Positions 16,940-25,700 of a stretch of 64,000 nt of DNA are shown in pieces. Numbering within the stretch: position 1 is the first letter of the stretch; the number at the start of each line of letters is the position of its first letter. A model generated the notes under the pieces. It saw nothing but the letters and a program-made list of their open reading frames with translations, had not been told where the DNA came from and searched no databases. The position numbers and the translations under genes are program-made. This DNA comes from Bog-159 sp035499555 (lineage in GTDB: Bacteria > Acidobacteriota > Terriglobia > Bryobacterales > Bryobacteraceae), in the NCBI GenBank assembly GCA_035499555.1, contig DATJYO010000064.1, positions 248,001 through 312,000 on the forward strand, given 5' to 3'.

Positions 16940-17487
16940 CACCCACCTTGGAGACCGCGCGGCTGTGGCTGCGTCCCCTGGAGCTGGCGGACGCAGGACA
17001 GGCGCAGCCTCTCTTCGCGCAGTGGGAGGTGGTGAAACATCTGTCGAACAAGGTGCCGTGGCCTTTTCCGTCCGACGGCGTCTACAGCTTCTATAAGGAT
17101 GTAGCTCTGCCGCAAGCCGGGCGCGGCGAGGCGTGGCATTGGACCCTGCGCCTGAAAAGCGATCCGGGCAGGCTGATCGGCGCCATCAGCCTGCAGAAGA
17201 GCGACGAGATCAATCGCGGCTTCTGGCTGGGCGTACCGTGGCACGGACAAGGCCTGATGAGCGAGGCTTGCGATGCCGTGACGGATTACTGGTTCGGGAC
17301 GCTCGGCTTTCCCGTGCTGCGGGTGCCCAAGGCAGTCGCCAACGTAGCTTCACGCCGTATTTCGGAGAAGCAGGGGATGCGAGTCATCGAGACGAAGGAA
17401 AGCGATTACGTATGCGGCCGTCTGCCGACGGAAATCTGGGCGATCACGGCCGAGGAATGGAAGATGCGAAGGGAGAACCGGTCATGA
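16936..17487 (+). CDS. GNAT acetyltransferase, RimJ/RimL type
   Basis: This 183-residue protein begins at a GTG overlapping the previous stop. It has the family layout: ETARLWLRPLELADA at the start, then the central LIGAISLQ strand. The acetyl-CoA region GFWLGVPWHGQGLMSEACDAVTDYWF corresponds to the G-x-G/A pyrophosphate loop, and NVASRRISEKQGM follows. It should transfer an acetyl group to an amine, as RimJ/RimL do to ribosomal protein N-termini; the true acceptor is unknown. It is followed by an overlapping MaoC gene, so the three small genes 16565-17903 form one tight unit. Confidence 0.9.
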   Translation: MTPTLETARLWLRPLELADAGQAQPLFAQWEVVKHLSNKVPWPFPSDGVYSFYKDVALPQAGRGEAWHWTLRLKSDPGRLIGAISLQKSDEINRGFWLGVPWHGQGLMSEACDAVTDYWFGTLGFPVLRVPKAVANVASRRISEKQGMRVIETKESDYVCGRLPTEIWAITAEEWKMRRENRS

Positions 17488-17903
17488 GACCTTTTCCGAG
17501 AGAACGCTTCTCTTCGGAGGTGATGCTGAGTCCCGCGGCGGCCGCGACGTATGCCCGATCGGCGGGCGACACCAACCCGGTGCATCACGATGCGGAGTTC
17601 GCCCGAAGCACGCGATACGGGCGGCCGATCGCCAGCGGAACCTACACGACCGCATTACTGCTGGGCTTGACCGCTTCGCACTATTCCAAGGCCACCGCGA
17701 TGGTGGGCCTGGAGTATTGGGTGCGCTTCCGCCGGCCGATCTACTCCGACGAAACCATCCGTCTGGAGTGGCTGGTGATTAAGGTGACTCCCAATCGAAA
17801 GCTGAACGGCGACGTGGTGGAATTGCGCGGACGCATACGGAATCAGAACGGCGAAACGGCATTGAACGCCAAGGGCCGCGTGCTGGTCACCGATCGTTTG
17901 TAG
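17484..17903 (+). CDS. MaoC-like hot-dog-fold dehydratase
   Basis: This 139-residue protein carries the hydratase-2 signature AGDTNPVHHDAEFA, then RYGRPIASGTYTTALL, with the expected catalytic Asp and His. Enzymes of this family hydrate or dehydrate enoyl-CoA or enoyl-ACP. The ATG at 17484 overlaps the acetyltransferase stop and gives the standard length. The substrate is unknown, since no CoA pathway surrounds it. It converges with the MFS gene 9 bases away. Confidence 0.85.
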   Translation: MRPFPRERFSSEVMLSPAAAATYARSAGDTNPVHHDAEFARSTRYGRPIASGTYTTALLLGLTASHYSKATAMVGLEYWVRFRRPIYSDETIRLEWLVIKVTPNRKLNGDVVELRGRIRNQNGETALNAKGRVLVTDRL

Positions 17904-17912
17904 TGGACGCCT

Positions 17913-19256
17913 TCACTCCGGCAGTTTGTCCTGCGCCGGCTCCGGCAGCCAGAAACTCGACACGAACCCCACAGCGTAGACCAACAGCGCGACGGCGCTG
18001 GCGGCGTAGGCCAGCTTGACGAATTGGGTTCCCCCCGGCGTGATGTTAGCCAATTGCGTGGTCAACAGCGCGGCCGAGGTGCCGATCATGCGTCCGCCGA
18101 TATTGGCCGCGAAGCTCTCGCCGGTGCCGCGCAGGTGCGTGGGATAGACGCGCGGCAGGTAGTTGCCCCAGAAGCTGAACTGCCCGACGGTCAGCAATCC
18201 GGCCAGAAAGATACCGATCTTCACCATGCCGAGATCGTGCGTGGCCGGGTAGAAGAAAACGAAAGGCACCAGAAAAAGTCCGGGAAACTGAAATACGCGC
18301 AGCAGGCGCTGCCGGCTCACGATGCGCACCGCCAGGAACGCCAGTACGAAGCGTCCCAGCAAGCCGCCCATCTCCTGCAGAAACTGCACCTGGCTCACGA
18401 TCTGCTCCTGCGCCGGACGCGCGAGGTGCACGACCTGGGGCAGTCCCGGCACGATGCGCGGAATATGCTGGATCGCGCCGAAGGCCGCGCCGTAACTGCA
18501 GGCGAACATCAGCGCGGTCAGCAAGGTGGTCTTGCGGTATTCCGGCCGGAACAGCTCCGCGAAGCTGGGCCGCTTCAGCGTGCCGCTGCGCTTCTTCGCC
18601 TGCCAGGCGGGCGACTCCGGGAGGAACGGCCGTATGAGGATCAGCGGAATGGCCGGGATGAGCCCCGAGATCAGCGTGTAGCGCCAGGCCGCGTGTCCTC
18701 CGTGGATGGCCGGCAGCCAAGCGCCGTAAGTCACCGCGACGTAGTAAGCCGCGCTGATCAGCAGGCCGCCTACCGACGAGAACGCTTGCGTGTAGCCCAG
18801 TACGGCCTCGCGCTGCCTGGGATCGGGAAAGAGTTCCGCGAGCCAGGCGACAGCGGCCACGAATTCCACGGACACGCCCACGAATGTGGCGCAGCGCAGC
18901 GCCAGAAGAGCGCCCGGCGAGTTCACGAATCCGGACGCCAGCGCCGAGAACGCGTATAGCAGGATGCTCCACACCAGAACGCGGCGGCGGCCCAGGCGGT
19001 CCGTCAGGTAGCCGCCGAGCAACCCGAAGATACCGCCGGCTACCGCGGGGACGTAAAACAGCAGTCCGACCCACGAGTTGAAGCCCGGCGTGCCGGGCTT
19101 GAGCCTGGCGATCTCCATCAGAGCCGGCCGCACGATCAAGGGCAGAACCAACAGCGCGTAGGTATCGAACGCAAAGCCGATGCCGGCGATCGCGCAGATC
19201 ACCCACTGCACGGAGGTCAGGCGGTGTGTGGCCGCAGCGGGTCCCGGATAAGCCAT
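17913..19256 (-). CDS. MFS transporter (metabolite:H+ symporter type)
   Basis: This 447-residue protein has about 12 hydrophobic segments. The MFS signature GGYLTDRLGRRRVLVWS lies between segments 2 and 3, and LRCATFVGVSVEFVAAVAWLAELFP follows, as in sugar/organic-acid symporters of the SP/AAHS type. A large central loop contains RPFLPESPAWQAKKRS. The substrate cannot be read from the sequence; given the sugar-related genes nearby, a sugar or organic acid is possible. It is divergent from the small membrane protein at 19322. Confidence 0.88.
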   Translation of the reverse strand: MAYPGPAAATHRLTSVQWVICAIAGIGFAFDTYALLVLPLIVRPALMEIARLKPGTPGFNSWVGLLFYVPAVAGGIFGLLGGYLTDRLGRRRVLVWSILLYAFSALASGFVNSPGALLALRCATFVGVSVEFVAAVAWLAELFPDPRQREAVLGYTQAFSSVGGLLISAAYYVAVTYGAWLPAIHGGHAAWRYTLISGLIPAIPLILIRPFLPESPAWQAKKRSGTLKRPSFAELFRPEYRKTTLLTALMFACSYGAAFGAIQHIPRIVPGLPQVVHLARPAQEQIVSQVQFLQEMGGLLGRFVLAFLAVRIVSRQRLLRVFQFPGLFLVPFVFFYPATHDLGMVKIGIFLAGLLTVGQFSFWGNYLPRVYPTHLRGTGESFAANIGGRMIGTSAALLTTQLANITPGGTQFVKLAYAASAVALLVYAVGFVSSFWLPEPAQDKLPE

Positions 19257-19321
19257 GGTCGTCCTCTGAGTTTCCGAAGTTTCAGGTAGTATGGCATAGT
19301 CGAATAGAGGATTTCACTCGG

Positions 19322-19816
19322 ATGGCTACAGTTGCAGTTGTTAACAAGACGAGGAAGGGGAAGCGTTCGATGGCGTGGATCGTTTTTGTAATTGGCGCGA
19401 TACTGGCGTGGGGTGTCTACGGACCGGCGCTGCACAAGGGGCAGACGCAGCTCGGCAATCCGCTGAAGGCGCTGCTGTGCGTGGGTATCGCTTATTTTCT
19501 GATCGGGATCATCGTGCCGGTGGCCGGCTTATCGTCGCAGGGCGGCGTAGCCGGGTTCAGTGCCGGCGGATCGATCTGGTCCGGCATCGGCGGCGCGTTG
19601 GGGGCGGTGGGCGCCGTGTGCATTATCTGGGCGTTCAAAACAGGCGGCGTACCCAATTACGTGATGCCGCTGGTTTTCGGCGGCGCGCCGCTGGTCAACG
19701 TGCTGGTATCGATGGCCATGCATCCGCCCAAAAACGCGCCGAATCCGATGCTCTATCTGGGATTTCTGATGGCGGCGGCGGGCGGTGGACTAGTGCTTTA
19801 CTTCAAGCCGTCGTAG
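19322..19816 (+). CDS. small multi-spanning membrane protein
   Basis: This 164-residue protein begins at ATG 19322; an ATG at 19370 (MAWIVFVIGAIL) has a better ribosome-binding site (AGGAAGGGG) and may be the real start. It has about five hydrophobic stretches: IVFVIGAILAWGVYG, LCVGIAYFLIGIIVPVAG, GIGGALGAVGAVCIIWAF, YVMPLVFGGAPLVNVLV and LGFLMAAAGGGLVLYF. The pattern resembles half of a DMT/EamA-type transporter, but no diagnostic motif is present. Function unknown. It converges with a propeller gene 7 bases away. Confidence 0.7.
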   Translation: MATVAVVNKTRKGKRSMAWIVFVIGAILAWGVYGPALHKGQTQLGNPLKALLCVGIAYFLIGIIVPVAGLSSQGGVAGFSAGGSIWSGIGGALGAVGAVCIIWAFKTGGVPNYVMPLVFGGAPLVNVLVSMAMHPPKNAPNPMLYLGFLMAAAGGGLVLYFKPS

Positions 19817-19822
19817 CTGATT

Positions 19823-21070
19823 CTACTTACCAATCGAGTACAGAAACTTCGCGGTGCGGATCAGAATATGCCCGCCGGAAATGGCGGGCGAACTGAGCGT
19901 GTAGTCATTCAGATCGTTCTCCGCCAATACTTCGAACTGCGGTCCGGCCTTGAGGACGGTGGTCAGGCCGTCTTCGTTGGTGATGTATATCTTGCCGTCC
20001 GCCAGCACGGGTGAGGCGCTGTAGACCGCGGGCTTGATGCGTTTGCCGCCCCAGATCTCCTGGCCCGTCCTGGCGTTCAGGCACCACATAATGCCGCGGT
20101 CATTGACCGAATAGAAATAGCGGCCGTCGGTGACGGGCGTAGGCACGTCCGGCCCGTACATGAATTGCCACAACCTGTGCGATTGGGAAATATCGCCACG
20201 GCCGCCGGCGCGGAACGCGATAAGCGGCTTGACCCGCGTGGGCGCGTAGATAATGTCATCGAAGACCAGCGGCGAAGCGATCACCCGGTAGGCCGGATTC
20301 TTATCCGGATTGAAACCGGTGGCGCGCCACAGTTCGGCGCCCGTCTTGGGATCGTGCCCGGTGAGGCAATCGCCGCCGCTTACCACGATCTCCGCGCGAT
20401 CGGCATACCGCAGCAAGGCCGGCGTGGTATAGGCATCGGGCGATTCGTGGACCGCATCGGTCGGCCTGGTGACGCGCCAGACGGTCTTGCCGGTCTGTTT
20501 GTCGATGCGCAGCAGATAGGAAGCATCGTGCGTTTTCATGCCGTGCAGCACCTGCACGTAGAGTCCGTCCTCGTAAAGCAGCGGGGAGGAAGCATAGCCC
20601 CAATTGAGGCCGAACCTGCCGTAGTCTTTCTGAATATCGCGCATCCACAGTTCGCGCCCGCTGAAGTCGAACGCCTTCATGACGCCGATGCCGGTCATGG
20701 CGTAGACACTCTGGCCGTCGGTGACCGGCGAGGGCGATGACATATTCTGCTTGTTGATCTTGTAGTTGCCGGTCGCTACCTGCTTCTTCCAGATGGGTAC
20801 GCCATTGGATTTGTCGATGCACCACAGGTACAGGTCGTCGCCGTCCGCCACGTTGAGGAAGATGCGGCCGCCCCAAACGATCGGAGTCGCACCCGAGCGG
20901 GCGGGCATCTCCAGTTTCCAGGCGATGTTCTCGGCAGTGCTCCAATGTAAGGGAAGATCCTTCTCGCCGCTGATGCTGTTCAGCGTGGGACCGCGCCACT
21001 GCGGCCAGTTTTCCGCGACTGCGGGGACCGCGGCGGTGAGGATCAACAACAGCGGTAGCCGGGTGGACAA
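19823..21070 (-). CDS. secreted PQQ-type beta-propeller protein (copy 3)
   Basis: This 415-residue protein has a signal peptide (MSTRLPLLLILTAAVPAVAEN), the NWPQWRGP motif and blade signatures LYLWCIDKSNGVPIW, AFDFSGRELW, LLRIDKQTGKTVWRV and MWCLNARTGQEIW. The LTGHDPKTGAELW blade is also typical. It belongs to the PQQ-like propeller family and has no recognisable catalytic motif. It lies at the 3' end of the minus-strand block of genes 19823-25000, 44 bases after the alpha/beta hydrolase stop. Confidence 0.85.
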   Translation of the reverse strand: MSTRLPLLLILTAAVPAVAENWPQWRGPTLNSISGEKDLPLHWSTAENIAWKLEMPARSGATPIVWGGRIFLNVADGDDLYLWCIDKSNGVPIWKKQVATGNYKINKQNMSSPSPVTDGQSVYAMTGIGVMKAFDFSGRELWMRDIQKDYGRFGLNWGYASSPLLYEDGLYVQVLHGMKTHDASYLLRIDKQTGKTVWRVTRPTDAVHESPDAYTTPALLRYADRAEIVVSGGDCLTGHDPKTGAELWRATGFNPDKNPAYRVIASPLVFDDIIYAPTRVKPLIAFRAGGRGDISQSHRLWQFMYGPDVPTPVTDGRYFYSVNDRGIMWCLNARTGQEIWGGKRIKPAVYSASPVLADGKIYITNEDGLTTVLKAGPQFEVLAENDLNDYTLSSPAISGGHILIRTAKFLYSIGK

Positions 21071-21114
21071 GCTGCTCCTCCTCTCGAGTCTGTTATGGAG
21101 GAGGATATCAGATT

Positions 21115-22029
21115 CTAGCGGACGCCGATCTCCTCGCGCAGCACCTTGTCCACTTTCATCAGGTGCAGGTTCTCTGCCAGGAACCGCGCCCGGTCGGCCA
21201 GGGCGGCGATATCATCCACGTCGTGGCCCGTGTCGTACCACTTCAACTCCTTCGGCCCGGTGGCGGCCAGATAGAAGTTCTCCGCGTCTTTGTGCGGCAC
21301 GCCGGGATCGTACCAGGCGGACTGAAAGAGTTTGGGGATGGTGGGCGCCTGGCCGATGTAATTCTTGGCGTCGGCCACCGAGATCACTTCCAGAAAGTGC
21401 GGCAGCCCGCTGCCCAGTTGTTTGCGTACGCCCGCGGCCCAGGAACCCGGGCTGGTGGCGATATGAATGCTCATCCCCAGCAGGCCGCACTCGAATACGG
21501 CGGCATGAAACCGGTTGTCGACGGCGATTGCCACCGCGCCCATCATGGCTCCATAACTGTGGCCTACCAGGGCCAGCCGCGCGGGATCCACGTCGCTGCG
21601 CGCCCCCAGGATGTCCGCCGCCCGCCGCAGGCTGACGACATCCAGGATCAACTGGTCGCGGGCCTGCTCCGGCGTTCCCGAGGGCGTATCTTCGGCCTGG
21701 CCGATCAGAATGGACACCGCGCCTAGTTTAGCCATCAGAACCGCATCGCCCAGAAATTGAATGGCGCCGCCGGAATGCATCCAGACGATGGCGGGCTTGC
21801 GCCCGCCTCCATCCGGCGCCACCAGGTAACCGGGCACATGGCCGGTTTTGGGCAAGTCGTACCGCACGGAACTGAGACGGTATCCGGCGCGCGAATCCAT
21901 CTCCGTCTGCTGCAGGTTCAGCGGCGCCGCGCGATCGTAGTTGTACAGCTTGACCAGTTCGTCGAACGACTGCGCCCTCGCATCCATTGCCATCAGAATC
22001 CAGAAAGCGATCTTGATACCGCTTTTCAT
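21115..22029 (-). CDS. secreted alpha/beta hydrolase
   Basis: This 304-residue protein starts at ATG 22029 with a short signal sequence (MKSGIKIAFWILMAMDARAQ). It has an oxyanion-hole segment (AIVWMHSGGA) and the nucleophile elbow GHSYGAMMG, with the Ser as catalytic residue. A late GHDVD supplies a probable catalytic His. The fold is that of dienelactone hydrolase/acetyl-xylan esterase-type enzymes. It should hydrolyse an ester in the periplasm; the substrate is unknown. Its start overlaps the VOC gene stop by four bases, and the VOC gene overlaps propeller copy 4 likewise, so the three are one translational unit. Confidence 0.85.
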   Translation of the reverse strand: MKSGIKIAFWILMAMDARAQSFDELVKLYNYDRAAPLNLQQTEMDSRAGYRLSSVRYDLPKTGHVPGYLVAPDGGGRKPAIVWMHSGGAIQFLGDAVLMAKLGAVSILIGQAEDTPSGTPEQARDQLILDVVSLRRAADILGARSDVDPARLALVGHSYGAMMGAVAIAVDNRFHAAVFECGLLGMSIHIATSPGSWAAGVRKQLGSGLPHFLEVISVADAKNYIGQAPTIPKLFQSAWYDPGVPHKDAENFYLAATGPKELKWYDTGHDVDDIAALADRARFLAENLHLMKVDKVLREEIGVR

Positions 22030-22376
22030 AGCTTGAGCGCGGTGGGATGCATCGGTTGATAGAGCCCGATCCGGCCCCCGCCAGGCAGGCGAATGCTGGT
22101 CCGCACTCCCCAACGCTCCTTCTCCACCGGCGTGCAGGTGACATGCCGGGCCGCCAGCGACTCGATAGTGGACTGCAGATCGTCGCACATCAGGTAGAGC
22201 TCCGTGAAGGGCTCGCCGTCGGCGGGATGCACGGCGACCTCGGCCGGCGGCAGCTTGAAGATCAGCCATCCCTGGCCGGCATCCACGGAGGGAAACTGCA
22301 GCACGTCGCGGAAGAACGCGCGGTCCGCCGCCGGGTCCTTGGTGTAGAGAAGCACGTGCGCGCCGCTGATGGTCAT
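22026..22376 (-). CDS. VOC-family (glyoxalase/bleomycin-resistance fold) protein
   Basis: This 116-residue protein has the paired beta-alpha-beta-beta-beta modules of the vicinal oxygen chelate fold. It begins ISGAHVLLYTKDPAADRAFFRDVLQF, continues with ELYLMCDDLQSTIESL, and ends with RLPGGGRIGLYQP. Candidate metal ligands are His in AHVLL and Glu in TELYL. Members include glyoxalase I, dioxygenases and drug-binding proteins; none can be chosen here. It is cytoplasmic while both neighbours are exported, so it is probably only co-expressed with them. Confidence 0.85.
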   Translation of the reverse strand: MTISGAHVLLYTKDPAADRAFFRDVLQFPSVDAGQGWLIFKLPPAEVAVHPADGEPFTELYLMCDDLQSTIESLAARHVTCTPVEKERWGVRTSIRLPGGGRIGLYQPMHPTALKL

Positions 22377-23701
22377 GGCTTCTCTCCGATGGCGACCAGG
22401 TGCTTGCCGCCGCGCATGTACAGCACGCCATCGGCAATGGCCGGGGTGGCCATGACCGTCTCGCCCAGGTCGTTTTCGGCGATCAGCTTGTACTCGCTGC
22501 CGAGGGCCAGCACGTAACTGTGGCCTTCTTCATTGGTGATGTAGAGATGGCCGCCCGCAGCCACCGCCGAACTGGTGAAGCCGGAAGTGCCGCCGCCCAG
22601 CCGCTGCTGATACTGGCGCTCGCCGGTAGCCATCTTGTAAACGCTGAGGATACCGGCGTCGAAGCAAAAGTACCCCAGATCCCCGGCGATCAGCGGAGTC
22701 TGCATGTAGTTGCCGCCGCGCGGCTCCGTCCAGGCGATGGCCGACTTGCTGCCGGTGATGTCGCCCGCCGCATCCGTGTGGATCGCGAAGATCGGTCGGC
22801 CTCTGCCGTGCGCGTTGGTGACCACCACCAGCCCGTCGCCGAACACCGGCGTCGGAACCGGGATGTCGCCGCCGCCTTTCAGACTCCACAGTTCCTTGCC
22901 GGTCTTCAAATCGTAGCCGCCGATATGTTTCCATCCGTTCACCACCACCTGCCAGCCGCTGGCGCCGGTCCCGGTGTACGGCACGACCGCCGGCGACCCG
23001 AACGTCGGCACATCGCTACGCGGCGTGCGCCACAATTCCTTGCCGCTCTTGATGTCGAACGCCGCCAGAAACGAGTTCTTCTGCACGTCTGCCTGGATGA
23101 TGACCATGTTGCCGTGAATCACCGGTGAACTGGCGAATCCCCACTGCGCGGCGGGCACCATGTAGAAACCCGAATCCAACACGCCGAAATCCTTCTTCCA
23201 AAGCAGCTTCCCCTTCAGATCGTAGGTAAACAAGCCTTCCGATCCGAAGAAGACGACCAGGCGCTTGCCGTCGGTGGCCGGCGTGGGGTTGGCATGCGTC
23301 GATTTGGGGTGCCGCATAATCTTCGGCGGACCGCTGGCCGCTGCCCGCTGCCACAGGATCTTGCCGCTCCGGCGGTCCAGGCAGTACACGTTGAAACTCT
23401 GTGCCGGCTCCCCTTTGACGGGTGCGATGTCGCCGTACAGCCCGACCTTGAGCTTCGATTCGCCGCTGGCGGGGACCGCGCTGGTGACGAAAACCCGATC
23501 GCCCCAGATCACCGGACTGGAGTGTCCCAGTCCGGGAATCTCGGTCTTCCAGCGGATGTTTTTGCCGGATTCGATGTTCCATTCGGTCGGCGGCGATCCC
23601 TCGCCCAGTCCGCTGGCCGACGGCCCGCGAAACTGCGGCCAGTTCGGTTCAGCCGCGACTGCCGCCGCCATGCTCAACAGGCAGATCGAGAAAACCCTCA
23701 T
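22373..23701 (-). CDS. secreted PQQ-type beta-propeller protein (copy 4)
   Basis: This 442-residue protein has a signal peptide (MRVFSICLLSMAAAVAAEP) and the NWPQFRGPSASG motif. Blades include VYCLDRRSGKILWQR, LAAFDIKSGKELWRT, IGGYDLKTGKELWSL and LSVYKMATGERQY. It is close to copy 3 in layout. Its stop overlaps the VOC gene start and its start is 9 bases after the copy 5 stop, so these propellers share a transcript. I see no haem-binding CxxCH and no obvious PQQ ligand set, so binding of a cofactor is unproven. Confidence 0.85.
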   Translation of the reverse strand: MRVFSICLLSMAAAVAAEPNWPQFRGPSASGLGEGSPPTEWNIESGKNIRWKTEIPGLGHSSPVIWGDRVFVTSAVPASGESKLKVGLYGDIAPVKGEPAQSFNVYCLDRRSGKILWQRAAASGPPKIMRHPKSTHANPTPATDGKRLVVFFGSEGLFTYDLKGKLLWKKDFGVLDSGFYMVPAAQWGFASSPVIHGNMVIIQADVQKNSFLAAFDIKSGKELWRTPRSDVPTFGSPAVVPYTGTGASGWQVVVNGWKHIGGYDLKTGKELWSLKGGGDIPVPTPVFGDGLVVVTNAHGRGRPIFAIHTDAAGDITGSKSAIAWTEPRGGNYMQTPLIAGDLGYFCFDAGILSVYKMATGERQYQQRLGGGTSGFTSSAVAAGGHLYITNEEGHSYVLALGSEYKLIAENDLGETVMATPAIADGVLYMRGGKHLVAIGEKP

Positions 23702-23710
23702 CGAGCCAGT

Positions 23711-25000
23711 CTACCGCGCCAGGTCGTACGCGGCGATGGTATGGCGGTCGCGCAGGTAGAGCCGCGCGCCGACCAGCGTCGGCGGCGTCCAGGCGATGCT
23801 TTGCAGCACGGAGACCTTCGACAGCACCTCGAACTTCTGAGGCGTCGCCCGGCAGAGCGCCAATGTGCCATCCTGGTCGGCCAGGATGAGCTTGCCGTCG
23901 GCCCAGAGCAGTTGGGCCTTGGCGAAGCCGCGTTCCTGCCACATGATCTTGCCGGTCTTCAATTCCACGCAGGTCATCAGCACCGGACCGTTGTATCCGC
24001 GCGAGATGTACACGTAGCCGTCGCGCTGGATGGCGGTGCCGATGTGTAATTCCAGGTGCGGATCGGCCCAGATCTGGTCCACTTTGGTCTTGCCGCCGGA
24101 CTGGCTGAGGTGCAGCGCGCGCGCGCCGGTGCCGTACGCCGAAGCTACGAACAGAATGTTGCCCGGCGCCCAGACCGGCGTGCTGACCGCCAGTCCGTAA
24201 GGGGTGACGTGCTCATGGGTCCACAGCAGCGCGCCGTTGTCGGGATTGAATCCGAAGACTGTCTTGGACGCGAGTACCACCACCTGCGGCTGGCCGTCTA
24301 CGTTGATCAGCAGCGGCGAGGAGTGCGAATTGGTGAACTGGAGCGCTTTCCAGACCACCGCGCCGTCGCTCTGGCGAAAGGCGATGACCCCGTCGCCATT
24401 GCCGCCGGCCTGGTAGATCAGCATGTCTTTATACGGCAGGCCGTGGCAGGCATAGCCGAATTGCAGTGGGGTAGCGTGGAATTCGCGGTAGAGATCGTGC
24501 GACCACCTGGGCTTCCCGGTCTTCTTGTCGAGCGAGTGGATCTTCCCGGTTCCGCTGGCGGTGATGAGCCGGTCGCCCACCACTTGCGGCATGGCGTACG
24601 GTCCCGGTCCCACGGCTTCGGAATAAGAATTGGTGAATGGATTGTCGTAAGCGTATTCCCAGAGCGTCTTGCCGGTCGCCGCATCGAGCGCCGTGATCAC
24701 ATCGTCTGCATTACGGCGAAACGCGGTGTACAGCACCCCGCCCTCTTCCGCCACCCCGGAGTAGCCATCGCCCAGCGGACGGCTCCAGATCTTTTTGGGA
24801 CCTGCCGCCGGCCACGAATCCGCCAGGCCCGAGGCTTTGACGATGAAGTTGCGATTCTTGCCGCCCCATACCGGCCAATCCTCGCCGGCCGGGGCGGCTT
24901 TGGGCGCGGGAGAGTTCCGGGCGGTCTTCCGGTGGACTGTTTGGGCCGGCAGGATCAGCGCCAGCAGGGACGAAACAAGGGCGAGGCACGCGTTTCGCAT
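23711..25000 (-). CDS. secreted PQQ-type beta-propeller protein (copy 5)
   Basis: This 429-residue protein has a signal peptide (MRNACLALVSSLLALILPAQ), a short Lys/Pro/Ala spacer and EDWPVWGGKNRN, a variant of the usual WPQWRG motif. Blades include ITALDAATGKTLWEY, IHSLDKKTGKPRW, VFGFNPDNGALLW and TCVELKTGKIMWQ. It heads the minus-strand block behind the DUF1080 gene, separated by 51 bases. The family assignment is firm and the biological role is not known. Confidence 0.85.
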   Translation of the reverse strand: MRNACLALVSSLLALILPAQTVHRKTARNSPAPKAAPAGEDWPVWGGKNRNFIVKASGLADSWPAAGPKKIWSRPLGDGYSGVAEEGGVLYTAFRRNADDVITALDAATGKTLWEYAYDNPFTNSYSEAVGPGPYAMPQVVGDRLITASGTGKIHSLDKKTGKPRWSHDLYREFHATPLQFGYACHGLPYKDMLIYQAGGNGDGVIAFRQSDGAVVWKALQFTNSHSSPLLINVDGQPQVVVLASKTVFGFNPDNGALLWTHEHVTPYGLAVSTPVWAPGNILFVASAYGTGARALHLSQSGGKTKVDQIWADPHLELHIGTAIQRDGYVYISRGYNGPVLMTCVELKTGKIMWQERGFAKAQLLWADGKLILADQDGTLALCRATPQKFEVLSKVSVLQSIAWTPPTLVGARLYLRDRHTIAAYDLAR

Positions 25001-25051
25001 GATCTGATTGGACGGCGGCCGGGGCGGATTGTTCCAGGCCTGGCCGCAATT

Positions 25052-25648
25052 TTACTTCGCCGGCAACGGCCGCATCATCAGATTCCGAAACTCCACCACG
25101 CTGCCTTTGTTGTGCTGCTGCAGCGCCAGAAGGCCCTGCTGGTAAGTGTTCTTCTCATCCACGTAATCCACCACCACCTTGTCGTTGACCTTGATGACGA
25201 TGTGGTTGCCGTCGGCGATCACGTCCTGCGTCCACCACGTGTCGTCGGGGATGAGTTGTTCTCTGACATCCGAAAATCGGTACAGACTGCCGGTCCGGCG
25301 CCAGTCGGAGTGCGTATTGTTGACCTGCGCTTCGTAGCCGGCCGGCCATTCCGGGCCGAACTTCGCCCGGAAATACATGCCCGAATTACCGCCGTGATTG
25401 ATCTTCACTTCGGCCTTGAACTCGCAGTTGCCGCACTCATGCAGCATGTAGAACAGGTGGCTGCGCTCGCCATCGCCCACAATCTCTCCGTTTTTGACCG
25501 ACCAGCTCTGCGGGTTATCGCCCGCCTTCCATCCGTCGAGGGTCTGGCCGTCGAACATCCGGATCCAGTTTTCGCCGCCGCCGGCCGCCGGCAGGCAGAC
25601 CGCCGCCAGCAGCGCGGCCGCCGCCGCACACCACGCGAATCGCATCAT
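25052..25648 (-). CDS. secreted DUF1080 / 3-keto-disaccharide hydrolase-like protein
   Basis: The frame is open from 25744, but the ATG at 25648 (MMRFAWCAAAAALLAAVCLPAAGG) gives a signal peptide and has GAGG just upstream. The mature part is a single concanavalin-like domain: FDGQTLDGWKAGDNPQSWSVKNGEIVGDG (cut across two strands), then FYMLHECGNCEFKAEV, NSGMYFRAKFGP, DTWWTQDVIADGNHIVIKVND and GLLALQQHNKGS. DUF1080 proteins are linked to hydrolysis of 3-keto-glycosides and to secreted sugar metabolism. It is first in the minus-strand propeller block, and only 52 bases separate it from the divergent ATPase gene. Confidence 0.85.
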   Translation of the reverse strand: MMRFAWCAAAAALLAAVCLPAAGGGENWIRMFDGQTLDGWKAGDNPQSWSVKNGEIVGDGERSHLFYMLHECGNCEFKAEVKINHGGNSGMYFRAKFGPEWPAGYEAQVNNTHSDWRRTGSLYRFSDVREQLIPDDTWWTQDVIADGNHIVIKVNDKVVVDYVDEKNTYQQGLLALQQHNKGSVVEFRNLMMRPLPAK

Positions 25649-25700
25649 GACCTCGCTTCGTGCGCCATTGTAGCGCACGGTCCTGGTATGCTGGCAGTAC

